Assembly: GCA_910578075.1 (NCBI GenBank)
Contig: CAJTPK010000010.1
Location: 3,528-67,527 of the forward strand
DNA length: 64,000 nt
From: an uncultured Muribaculaceae bacterium
GTDB lineage: Bacteria; Bacteroidota; Bacteroidia; Bacteroidales; Muribaculaceae
Direction of reading: 5' to 3'
Shown: in pieces, positions 25,571 through 33,412 of the stretch
Numbering within the stretch: the first letter of the stretch is position 1
Layout of the letters: every line of letters starts with the position of its first letter
Notes under the pieces: model-generated
Seen by the model: the letters and a program-made list of their open reading frames with translations, nothing else
What the model was told of the DNA's origin: nothing
The model's database searches: none
Made by a program: the position numbers and the translations under genes

Positions 25571-26764
25571 TCACTTTCCCAGGCGCCACGAGGCGCGGAC
25601 TTTCATCTTTATGGAGCGGAGATTCAGGAGAATCACCATGGCCGTGAGCAACACACCGAGCAGGAGCATAGGCCAAAGGGATCCGGGCTGCGCGTCGAGT
25701 CCCTCAAGCGCGGGGAGATAGAAAGCGCGTAGCACCAGCGCCCCGGCAGTGGCAAGTAGCCATGCCGCGGCAGACGCCACCACAACGATCTTACGGTAAG
25801 GAGCCTCCACGGCACCGAGATCATACCCGAGCTGAAGCAACGAATGCAGCTTACCTCTGTTTTTCTCCATCAGCAGCGATATGGAAAGAAGGAGTATGAA
25901 GAACGACAGCAATGTGATCACCACTCCGATTGCAAGCACGATACCAACCACCACCCTCAACAGGAACGAGGCGGAAGTAGCGCTTTTATCACCTGCAACT
26001 TCATAGTCATGATCCGCAAGATAATCCTTGATGGCGACATCTCCGGGACGCGACACCTCCACAATCATACGCGACGGATTTTTCTCTTTGCCGCCGGAAA
26101 GGCGGGCATTGCTCCAGTCCATGAATTCCTGAGGCACAAGAATTGTATTCAGTCGGTTGGAATATCCTGCCACCCTGCCGTGGAAATCGAGCCGGCGGCT
26201 GCCGTCATCGGATGTAAGTGTCAGAGTGAGCGGTATGCCACTCATCAGCCCTTCCGACATCTGCGGAAGACCGGCGGAGGCGGCGAATCCGAAATTATAT
26301 AGCGTGAGATAATCCTTGGATATGATCAGCGGCACTTCATCATCCCCTTCCCGCCATGACCAGCGGGAGGCTGGCACATCTACAAAATCGCTGGGGATGG
26401 ACTCAAAAAACATATTGGTCGACATTCCTCTCCCCTGCTGCATCACAGAGGCATATACCTTATAGCCTGCCGAAGAGAATGGCGCCACACGCCGCACCCA
26501 CGGCTGACCGGCGATATCATCGATCTCGGAAGCTGAGAATCCCGAGGCACCGCCGAGAGTGTTCTCGGATGTAACGCGCTTGTTGATCACCATATAATCA
26601 GAGCGGATGAAACTGTCGTCATCCTCCCATATCGACCGTGCATCGAGATAGAACTGCAAGCCTCCAAGGATGATAGCCAATCCCAGGAAGTTTGACAGCA
26701 CAAAACCGGCGATCCTTGCCGGCGACGTATTCTTACGCAAAAGCGACGAAACCTGACCCATCAT
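25571..26764 (-). CDS. ABC transporter permease (FtsX/MacB-like)
   Basis: 397 aa. One membrane segment near the N terminus (~17-40) is followed by a large periplasmic domain (~45-270) and three C-terminal segments (~272-300, ~325-350, ~365-385), the plan of MacB/FtsX-type permeases. The segment LLMEKNRGKLHSLLQLGYDLG resembles the cytoplasmic coupling region that touches the ATPase. Its natural partner is the ATPase at 27897-28550, on the same strand but 1.1 kb upstream, with repeat elements and a GxxExxY gene in between. Confidence 0.8.
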   Translation of the reverse strand: MMGQVSSLLRKNTSPARIAGFVLSNFLGLAIILGGLQFYLDARSIWEDDDSFIRSDYMVINKRVTSENTLGGASGFSASEIDDIAGQPWVRRVAPFSSAGYKVYASVMQQGRGMSTNMFFESIPSDFVDVPASRWSWREGDDEVPLIISKDYLTLYNFGFAASAGLPQMSEGLMSGIPLTLTLTSDDGSRRLDFHGRVAGYSNRLNTILVPQEFMDWSNARLSGGKEKNPSRMIVEVSRPGDVAIKDYLADHDYEVAGDKSATSASFLLRVVVGIVLAIGVVITLLSFFILLLSISLLMEKNRGKLHSLLQLGYDLGAVEAPYRKIVVVASAAAWLLATAGALVLRAFYLPALEGLDAQPGSLWPMLLLGVLLTAMVILLNLRSIKMKVRASWRLGK

Positions 26765-26863
26765 AAAACCATTGTGATAAACTGATAAAAACCACCTAAA
26801 GCTCTTATCTTATTTAACTTCTTATAAATCTTAACTTACTATAATTAAGAACTATTATAATCC

Positions 26864-27119
26864 AGAACGCGGAACTTCGTTTCACTTGATAAACGCGGAA
26901 CTCACGCGGAACTAAATTTCCATTTCACTATAAAAACGGAGCGGACAAATCAGCACTGAAGTACTGATTTGTGGCGCGGAACGCAAGCGGAACGAGGAAT
27001 CTTTTTGAGTTCGTATTCTGTTTGTCTTTCCCTGAAAAAAGTTCTTGCGGATGGTTTGCTTGAAAATCAGAGTTCCGCGTGAGTTCCGCGTTCAAAAGTG
27101 AAACGAAGTTCCGCGTTCT
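26864..27119. repeat. Palindromic 'CGCGGAAC' element, copy B
   Basis: A 256-bp element. The left arm (from AGAACGCGGAACTTCG) and the right arm (ending CGAAGTTCCGCGTTCT) are inverted copies of ~49 bp containing CGCGGAACTCACGCGGAACT. The interior has a second palindrome, ACAAATCAG...CTGATTTGT (about 26945-26972). Beyond the right arm comes AATTCTTAAGGTT, the same border as copies A and D. It lies between the permease gene and the GxxExxY gene; nothing else is seen in 26765-27142. Confidence 0.85.
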
Positions 27120-27142
27120 AATTCTTAAGGTTGTGTCTCTTA

Positions 27143-27574
27143 TCATATTCTGTTCACAAATCTATAAATACCTTTGTCGTAAGACATGGAACCATCAAAT
27201 CTGCCAATACAAAAATCTTTTGCTCCGAAATTTATCAAGTAACCAAGCTTTATTCCCGAGAGTTTTAGATATGTCAGAAGTTGTCTGCTTTCATTCTCAG
27301 TCATCTGAGAAATAGCTTTAACTTCTACTATTACTTTATTATCCACTATAATATCCGGCGCATATGCATCTGACACTTCTATGCCTTTATACAGACATGG
27401 CAATAATTTCTGACGTTCCACATGATAGCCACGTTGACTTATTTCCCATGCTAAAGCTGCCTCGTAATATTTCTCCCTCAGACCCCTTCCGGTTTCTTTT
27501 CTTACACTGAACGCAGATCCAATAATATCACTGCCAATCTTCTCAAATTCCTTGTTTAATTGACTTAACTGCAT
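27143..27574 (-). CDS. GxxExxY protein, PD-(D/E)XK nuclease fold
   Basis: 143 aa. It carries the family-defining GxxExxY motif (GRGLREKYYEAAL, ~27-40) and the PD-(D/E)XK-type core APDIIVDNKVIVEVKAI (~73-90), with Asp and Glu-x-Lys as likely metal-binding and catalytic residues. The family is small, cytoplasmic and often present in many paralogues per genome; its function is unproven. The gene sits alone between two palindromic elements (26864-27119 and 27683-27844), and this block interrupts an ABC transporter operon. Its A/T-rich, lower-GC codon use differs from the neighbours, consistent with acquisition. Confidence 0.88.
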   Translation of the reverse strand: MQLSQLNKEFEKIGSDIIGSAFSVRKETGRGLREKYYEAALAWEISQRGYHVERQKLLPCLYKGIEVSDAYAPDIIVDNKVIVEVKAISQMTENESRQLLTYLKLSGIKLGYLINFGAKDFCIGRFDGSMSYDKGIYRFVNRI

Positions 27575-27623
27575 TTTCGTGTATCTTTTAGAGTTTGTTA
27601 AATTTTGAACTTGTTATAATTTC

Positions 27624-27687
27624 GAACATTATAATTCAGAACATTCTGATTCATAATATTATGATTTGGAACATTATAATTCAGAAC
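27624..27687. repeat. 19-bp direct repeats upstream of the GxxExxY gene
   Basis: GAACATTATAATTCAGAAC occurs at 27624-27642 and again, identical, at 27669-27687, separated by 26 A/T-rich bases. The second copy overlaps the left end of palindromic element C. These could be traces of repeated insertion or slippage. Confidence 0.8.
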
Positions 27688-27844
27688 GCGGAACTAAAGA
27701 TTCCACAAAGCCAAATCGTTCCGCTTCATTCCGCGCCGTCACAAAAGCCAAAGGCTTTTGTGACCCGCCAAGTTCCTTCGTTAATTGATTAAATTTGTTC
27801 CGCGTGAGTTCCGCGTTTATCAAGTGAAACGAAGTTCCGCGTTC
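27683..27844. repeat. Palindromic 'CGCGGAAC' element, copy C
   Basis: A 162-bp element. The left arm AGAACGCGGAACT is short. The right arm (GTTCCGCGTGAGTTCCGCG...GAAGTTCCGCGTTCC) is full length. The interior has a perfect 23-bp hairpin CACAAAAGCC A AGGCTTTTGTG-like palindrome near 27739-27762. It shares arms with copies A, B and D and borders the GxxExxY gene on its upstream side. No gene is seen in 27575-27896. Confidence 0.75.
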
Positions 27845-27896
27845 CAAACATTTTATGTTCCCGACATCCTACGTTCCAATATACAGTTCGGATAAA

Positions 27897-28550
27897 TTAT
27901 AAGAGGATGTGGAGGGCATTTGAGAGGAGGAGGGGGTTGCCGACGGAGGTGGAAACCACCGAGGCGCCCTGCCGCGCAGCCTCCCGCATGATCATGGCGG
28001 CGGCAATACGGTTGTTTTCCTCATCAAGGTGGCTGACAGGCTCGTCAAGCAATATGAAATCAAACGGCTGGCAGATGCTGCGGATTATAGCTACCCTCTG
28101 CTGCTGCCCTATCGACATGCGCCCCACCGGATAGTCCCGGCGCGAGGCTATGCCAAGCTCCTCAAGAAACCTCTCTATCTCCGCATCGCCGAAATGCGAT
28201 GTAAGACGGTTTTTCAATTGTATGTTCTCCAAAGCTGTCAGTTCGGGGAAAAGGTCAAGTTCCTGAGGCAGATATGCGATGTGGCTACGGCGAATCTCCT
28301 GCCAACGCGATATCGGAAATGCGGTAACATCTTCACCATTGAAAAGCAGTTTCCCTTCATAATCATCGCGCGAACCATAGATATATGCGCACATCGATGA
28401 TTTGCCGGCTCCACTGGCAGCCTCTATAAGATAATTCTCCCCCCGCTTCAAAGCGAGACGACATTTCCATACACCTGACTCATGTATGCGCTCATTCACA
28501 AACACTTTCGGGAGCATCCCCTCAAGCGTAATCTCGTTTATTCTTTCCAT
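27897..28550 (-). CDS. ABC transporter ATP-binding protein
   Basis: 217 aa. Walker A at ~45-52 (SGAGKSS), the Q-loop region LPQELDLFPELTALENI, the signature MSIGQQQRVAIIRSI, Walker B FILLDEPVSHLDEENN. The short form fits the LolD/MacB-like group that pairs with FtsX-type permeases. The start overlaps the 3' end of the lipoprotein gene by 13 bases. Its likely permease partner lies 1.1 kb downstream, beyond the GxxExxY/repeat block. Confidence 0.93.
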   Translation of the reverse strand: MERINEITLEGMLPKVFVNERIHESGVWKCRLALKRGENYLIEAASGAGKSSMCAYIYGSRDDYEGKLLFNGEDVTAFPISRWQEIRRSHIAYLPQELDLFPELTALENIQLKNRLTSHFGDAEIERFLEELGIASRRDYPVGRMSIGQQQRVAIIRSICQPFDFILLDEPVSHLDEENNRIAAAMIMREAARQGASVVSTSVGNPLLLSNALHILL

Positions 28551-29755
28551 CTTACTTTCACATGAGCTGCAAGACCGCCTTTCTCGGGATTTAGAGTCAC
28601 CACTACCGATGAAATCTTATCGGAAGCTACTTTACCTGATTTGCCGGAATAGACGGCGCCTGCCATAGAGCCTTTCAGCTCTGCGGCGGCTTCCGACACA
28701 GACATTCCCCCTGACACTTCCCCTTTGCCGAAACGCAAAAGGTTACCCTCTTTTGAAACGGTCATGCCCAATTCCGAAAGCATAGAAGAGAGGTCGGTAG
28801 TGCCACGACCGGTGGTGGCGATAACACCTGTCATGTTTCCCGATTCTGAAACAGCAGCGGCACATGTGCCATCCACACACGATATCATACCGGCAATAAC
28901 ACCTATCATGGAAAAACCTTTCCCTCCTGTCTCCTCACGGAGTTTCTTGACCATCTCGGGACTCACCGCCAACGCCACAACACCATCGGCTGTGGAGCCG
29001 GCTGCCGCCACTGTCGCCTCATCGATCTTGGCAGCGGGGAAATTGAACTTGGCTATCCCCCCTTTGGAATTCAGGACGTTCAGATCCGCAAGCAACTCGC
29101 TTTTCTTGAAATCCATATTCCAGGAGAATTCCACGGCATCAACGAACATCGCCTCTACCGCCATCGTAGCGGTGGCTCGGGTAGCGAAATCAAGACCGGC
29201 GGCATTCATACACCCTTTGATGTCACCCCATCCGGACACATCATGCTTCATCTCCTCAAGCCCTGCGACAACTTCGTTGGAAAGGATGCTCTGCTTCTCG
29301 CTGAGAGTGGTGAAATGTTTTATCTCATCCGTATTGACAGTGTTGCGGGAGCTTACGCACACCCAGAAACGATCGCTTATTACCGCGATATTTCCACTTA
29401 CCGCCACATCTCCCTCAGCGCGGAACGCCTCTCCGGTCTCTTTCTCCACAGAAGCCTTAAACTTATCAGTATCCTCCAGGAAACCTGTAATATATGAGTT
29501 ATACCCCCCGATGAAGAAAGCCGCCACAGAACGGTCCACACCATTCTCCTCAGTGGCGTCAACAGGAAGTTTATAGGGAAGATTGTCATCCACATTCTCG
29601 GGAAGAGCGTTGAGATCAACGACAGCGACAGCCGAAGCATCCGCCGGCACAGTCTGCAGCAGCCCTTTGACATCTCCGGAACGTCCGCGAGAGCAAGCTG
29701 CGGTCATCAACACCAATGCAACAAGGCAATATAAAACATAATTTATTTTCTTCAT
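28538..29755 (-). CDS. DUF4836-like lipoprotein
   Basis: 405 aa from the ATG at 29755, which begins a lipoprotein signal (MKKINYVLYCLVALVLMTAACSRG, Cys 21). The following segment VPADASAVAVVDLNAL and the overall all-beta/alpha mix resemble DUF4836-type proteins. No catalytic motif is evident. As first gene of an operon with an ABC ATPase (13-bp overlap) and, further on, a permease, it may be the periplasmic or outer-membrane partner of that transporter. Confidence 0.7.
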   Translation of the reverse strand: MKKINYVLYCLVALVLMTAACSRGRSGDVKGLLQTVPADASAVAVVDLNALPENVDDNLPYKLPVDATEENGVDRSVAAFFIGGYNSYITGFLEDTDKFKASVEKETGEAFRAEGDVAVSGNIAVISDRFWVCVSSRNTVNTDEIKHFTTLSEKQSILSNEVVAGLEEMKHDVSGWGDIKGCMNAAGLDFATRATATMAVEAMFVDAVEFSWNMDFKKSELLADLNVLNSKGGIAKFNFPAAKIDEATVAAAGSTADGVVALAVSPEMVKKLREETGGKGFSMIGVIAGMISCVDGTCAAAVSESGNMTGVIATTGRGTTDLSSMLSELGMTVSKEGNLLRFGKGEVSGGMSVSEAAAELKGSMAGAVYSGKSGKVASDKISSVVVTLNPEKGGLAAHVKVRWKE

Positions 29756-29773
29756 AACGACAAAATTTTGTCG

Positions 29774-29804
29774 CAAAGATAAAAAGAATCCCTCTGCTAT
29801 CAAA
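29774..29804 (-). promoter_or_regulatory. Promoter of the lipoprotein-ABC operon
   Basis: On the minus strand a -33 TTTG (29804-29801), a 19-base spacer and a -7 TATCTTTG (29781-29774) give a full consensus match. The start codon is 18 bases from the -7 box, so the leader is only about 10 bases long. Confidence 0.75.
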
Positions 29805-29863
29805 GGGATTCTTCAATTAATGAACTCATTTAAACCTTTTAATTGCTGTCCGGTAAAAATTTA

Positions 29864-30056
29864 ATCACGCAGAGGCGCAGAGGCGCAAAGGATTCATGCC
29901 GCTCTATTCGGCGCAGAAGTCGTTACCACTCCTGCCGAGACACAGAGTTCGACGCACCTCCTCCGCGCCTTTGCCAAAATCGCCACGCGATTCACCGCGA
30001 CCTCTATCAACGGACCTGTCTACTCAAGGCTTTGCGACTCGGCGGCTCTGCGTGAT
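29864..30056. repeat. 193-bp MITE-like element, copy 2
   Basis: Same length and ends as copy 1 (417-609): ATCACGCAGAG...CTCTGCGTGAT. It is bordered outside by TGTCCGGTAAAAATTT (29847-29862) and, inverted, AAATTTTACCGA (from about 30059), so the outer inverted repeat reaches ~28-40 bp. Between the lipoprotein promoter and the GH27 stop nothing else is seen (29805-30104). Confidence 0.78.
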
Positions 30057-30104
30057 TTAAAATTTTACCGAACGACACCAATATATTCTAATATATGCTA
30101 TGCA

Positions 30105-31685
30105 TCAATATATTCTCAACATCACCGCGCCGTGGGGGTTGACGGTTGCCGTGAATTCGTCGTCGGTGGTGGTCATATCCTTCTGCCGCCAGAGATCGCG
30201 TACTGTTCTTTTGGTGTAGAAGCCAAGTTGCCGCAATTTGATGGTGATATCGCGCGGGGCAAGGGTCTTATTGAAGAGTCCTACAGCCATGGAGCCGTCT
30301 TCGAGTTGCTTCACATAGACCGCCTCCTCCGCATTCTCCACAATCGGCGCACCGTGCACACCGAGAGGATCCTGGTTGACATCGATCACCTCATCGTTAG
30401 TGAGGAGCGAGAGCGTGAAGTCATCAAGGCGAGCAAGGTCGCAACCTATAAGCAGAGGCGATGAGAAAAGGCTCCAAAGAGTCATATGTGTATATTGCTC
30501 ATCGGGAGTGAGACGCGTGTAATGCAACTTCGGACCCCAGCCCACAAGACCCACGACAAGCATATCGGCATCCGGCCAGTGACCAGGTCCGCTCCAGGGC
30601 GCCCAACGGCTTTGGTTGAAACCGATCTTGCTGAAATTCTCCCAGGTGTCGCGGATATCACCGGTGGTGCGCCAGCAGTCAGCCCACTTCACCAGTGCCG
30701 GAGCATCCACAAGCGGTGCATTATTCGAAAGACTGTATACTATATCACGGTCCGTGGCGCGCAGCGCATCGTGCATCTCCACGATATGCTCGACATCGTT
30801 CGGTTTCCAGTCATATTTCAGGTAGTCTATCTCCCATTCAGCCCATTGCAGCGCATCATTCTTTACGAATGAATAGGGGGAATGGTAACGCACCTGCTTG
30901 CGATACTGCATATAGTTCCCTTCCGGCAAGGTGAAGCGGTAATTCTCATTCGTTTTACCTTCCTTTATCCAGTTATATTCACCCTCCGGTGTATCGGCAT
31001 AGCTACCTATGTGGGCAGCATATGTGCCGACCCATGGAGAGGAGTATATACCGAGTTTGAGCCCGAGGTCATGCACCTCCCGGGTAAGACGCGCCATATC
31101 CGGAAATTTTGTGTTCGGCTGGATAGCATTATACTTACCTCCACGGTTTCCCTGCCATCCGTCATCAATGTTGATATATGTCCAGCCATGATTCACGAGC
31201 CCCTTGTCATGCATGGCTTTCGCCGATGACAGCACCTGCTCCTGCGTCACGTCGCGTCCCCAGCAGTTCCAGGAATTCCATCCCATCGGCGGAGTGAGCG
31301 CGATCCGGTCACCTATCACTATTTTCAGATTTCGCTTGGCCTCACCAAGAGCATTGCGGGCGGTAAGTTCCACAACATACTCACCCTTGTCCATTACTCT
31401 ACCGGTTATTCGACCAGTCTTCGGATCAAGCTTCAGCCCCTTGGGCAGCCCCTTGGCAGCGAAAGTCATCGGTCTGTCACCACTGGCAGCTATTGAGAAA
31501 AGGAACTGCGAGCCGGGACGTGCTCCAAACACCCTCGCGCCATTGATACGCGGGGTCTTGGCCGGTTTTGGAGTGAGGATATACTGCGAATAATCGGGTA
31601 CCTCCACACTTTTCTTCTGTGCCACACCGGATGACGCCATCAGGAGCAATCCGGACATTATCAATATACTTTCTTTCAGGTTCAT
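30105..31685 (-). CDS. GH27 alpha-galactosidase
   Basis: 526 aa from the ATG at 31685 (a TTG start three codons earlier is less likely). Signal peptide ends SSGVAQ. Residues ~45-130 form a putative Ig-like (He_PIG) domain. The GH27 barrel starts at TPPMGWNSWNCWG. The nucleophile is the second Asp of DYLKYDW (~292) and the acid/base is in WPDADMLVVG (~374). It hydrolyses terminal alpha-galactose from oligosaccharides such as raffinose-type sugars or galactomannan fragments, in the periplasm or at the cell surface. It lies 5 bases after the SusD-like stop, in one operon with SusCD. Confidence 0.93.
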   Translation of the reverse strand: MNLKESILIMSGLLLMASSGVAQKKSVEVPDYSQYILTPKPAKTPRINGARVFGARPGSQFLFSIAASGDRPMTFAAKGLPKGLKLDPKTGRITGRVMDKGEYVVELTARNALGEAKRNLKIVIGDRIALTPPMGWNSWNCWGRDVTQEQVLSSAKAMHDKGLVNHGWTYINIDDGWQGNRGGKYNAIQPNTKFPDMARLTREVHDLGLKLGIYSSPWVGTYAAHIGSYADTPEGEYNWIKEGKTNENYRFTLPEGNYMQYRKQVRYHSPYSFVKNDALQWAEWEIDYLKYDWKPNDVEHIVEMHDALRATDRDIVYSLSNNAPLVDAPALVKWADCWRTTGDIRDTWENFSKIGFNQSRWAPWSGPGHWPDADMLVVGLVGWGPKLHYTRLTPDEQYTHMTLWSLFSSPLLIGCDLARLDDFTLSLLTNDEVIDVNQDPLGVHGAPIVENAEEAVYVKQLEDGSMAVGLFNKTLAPRDITIKLRQLGFYTKRTVRDLWRQKDMTTTDDEFTATVNPHGAVMLRIY

Positions 31686-31690
31686 CGTTA

Positions 31691-33334
31691 TCAATCGTTT
31701 TGTTTCAGCAATGGGTTGGCATATATGGCTTCATTCGGAATATAGAATACGTTTTTTGTCGATGGTGTCGGCTCCTTGTCCCACCAGCTTTCGGTGGTGA
31801 AGAGGTTCCAGCGCACGAGGTCGGTGCGGCGGTGAGCCTCGCCCATGAACTCCAGCATGTATTCGTCTGCCAGACGGTATAAGTCGAGGTTATCCTTTGT
31901 GACAGGATCGGGATCATTCCCATTCTCGAAATTACGCTTGCGCACCGAATTGATCAGCTCTGCAGCTCCCTCCTTGTCACCGCGTCTCCACTTGCACTCC
32001 GCGAGATTGAAAACAACCTCTGTGAAACGCAACACCGGGAAATCGGGATTGAACGTCAGCAATACATCCTTCTCATTGGGGACAGGCATCTTGACCAGAC
32101 GGATTCCTGAATTCTCATCTCCGGCTGTCATGTCGCTCTTGTTGCCGGTGATATTGATATAATCCACAAGATCCTGCACTTTGCCATTCTGAAGCTTGGT
32201 GCCTTTCACCGTTTTTCCGGTAACCGGATTCTTCTGCTTACCCATAAGGAACATACCCTCGTATTGACCGTCTCCCTTATAGAGATATGGTTTCTTACGG
32301 AGATCTTTCTCATGGTATTTAGCAAACGGGCGACCCATCTTGGTAGTATATGGCACACCGGGTTTTTCAAGCGAGGGAGCAAGGTTATAGCCGTTGTAGC
32401 ATTTGCCGAGCTTGCTGTTGTCGAAATAATTCTTGGCGTTATAGGGATAGAACCGGGTGTTACACCCTTTGAATTCCTCCTTGCCTGTCTCCGACGGGAT
32501 ATACCAGATAGCCTCGGGCGACTGCTCGTTTGTGAAATTGTGGGGGCCATACCATGTGGGATCGAGCTGATATACGCCGTACACCCCATCGTAAAGATCC
32601 TGAAGCACCTCCTCCGCCTCCGCATAATGATCCTCTCCGATGAAAGGCTCGGCATTCAGATAGAGCTGAGCGAGAAGCATGGCCGCTGCACCGCGTGTGA
32701 TATATCCATCCTGATATTCACTCAGAGATTCCCTCTTATGAAGGTTCGGAAGCGCATTCTTTATTGTACTCTCGATGAAGTCATAATTCTCGCGACGGGT
32801 GTTGCGTGCCTTAGGCATATCGTTTGACGAATAATATATGGGGAGACCACCGAAAAGGTCGAGGGTGCGCATCTGCGCATATGCCCGGAGTACATTGAGC
32901 TGGTTCAGATGGTCAGCCTTGTCCTGCTCGGTGAGTCCGAGCTTCACATAATCCACACCGGAAAGACCCTCAATCGACACAAGAGCGTGAGAGACAATAT
33001 AGTTGATCTGGTTGAACGCATTCTTCACTTTGCCGTGTTCTGCGGTCCAGGTGTGATAATGCAGATGCATCCAGTCTCCGTTGTCGTAGAAATCGGAGGC
33101 ACGTGCCGGGCAGACCATCTCATCGGTGGTCACCTCCTGAAGGAACCAATATACACGCTGGTTGTAGAGGTAATGCCAATGGCGGAAGGGATTGCGGAGC
33201 ATGGAATACACCGTCTCCTGGCTTGTGTAGAATGTATCCGGAGTCACCTCGGAATAGTATTCCTCATCGAGGTTGCATCCTGTGAGCGAGGCGGCGGCGA
33301 TAAATACCGGCGCCAGATATTTCAATTTTATCAT
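31691..33334 (-). CDS. SusD/RagB family lipoprotein (alpha-galactoside locus)
   Basis: 547 aa. Lipoprotein signal MIKLKYLAPVFIAAASLTGCNLDEEYYSEV. SusD features: LRNPFRHWHYLYNQRVYW, LNVLRAYAQMRTLDLFGGLPIYY, AAAMLLAQLYLNAEPFIG and, near the end, EFMGEAHRRTDLVRWNLF. It is the cap of the SusC transporter encoded just upstream (78 bp gap). The GH27 enzyme downstream suggests an alpha-galactoside ligand. Confidence 0.95.
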   Translation of the reverse strand: MIKLKYLAPVFIAAASLTGCNLDEEYYSEVTPDTFYTSQETVYSMLRNPFRHWHYLYNQRVYWFLQEVTTDEMVCPARASDFYDNGDWMHLHYHTWTAEHGKVKNAFNQINYIVSHALVSIEGLSGVDYVKLGLTEQDKADHLNQLNVLRAYAQMRTLDLFGGLPIYYSSNDMPKARNTRRENYDFIESTIKNALPNLHKRESLSEYQDGYITRGAAAMLLAQLYLNAEPFIGEDHYAEAEEVLQDLYDGVYGVYQLDPTWYGPHNFTNEQSPEAIWYIPSETGKEEFKGCNTRFYPYNAKNYFDNSKLGKCYNGYNLAPSLEKPGVPYTTKMGRPFAKYHEKDLRKKPYLYKGDGQYEGMFLMGKQKNPVTGKTVKGTKLQNGKVQDLVDYINITGNKSDMTAGDENSGIRLVKMPVPNEKDVLLTFNPDFPVLRFTEVVFNLAECKWRRGDKEGAAELINSVRKRNFENGNDPDPVTKDNLDLYRLADEYMLEFMGEAHRRTDLVRWNLFTTESWWDKEPTPSTKNVFYIPNEAIYANPLLKQND

Positions 33335-33412
33335 GGTTATTATTTTTGAGGATGTGAAGACTCACATCCGCTTATATCAAATATAGATTCCGATTTGATT
33401 ATGAAGGGCTTC

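Noticed and set aside
27143..27574. GxxExxY gene as half of a toxin-antitoxin pair
   Set aside because: No second small gene is adjacent; both flanks are palindromic repeats without coding capacity.
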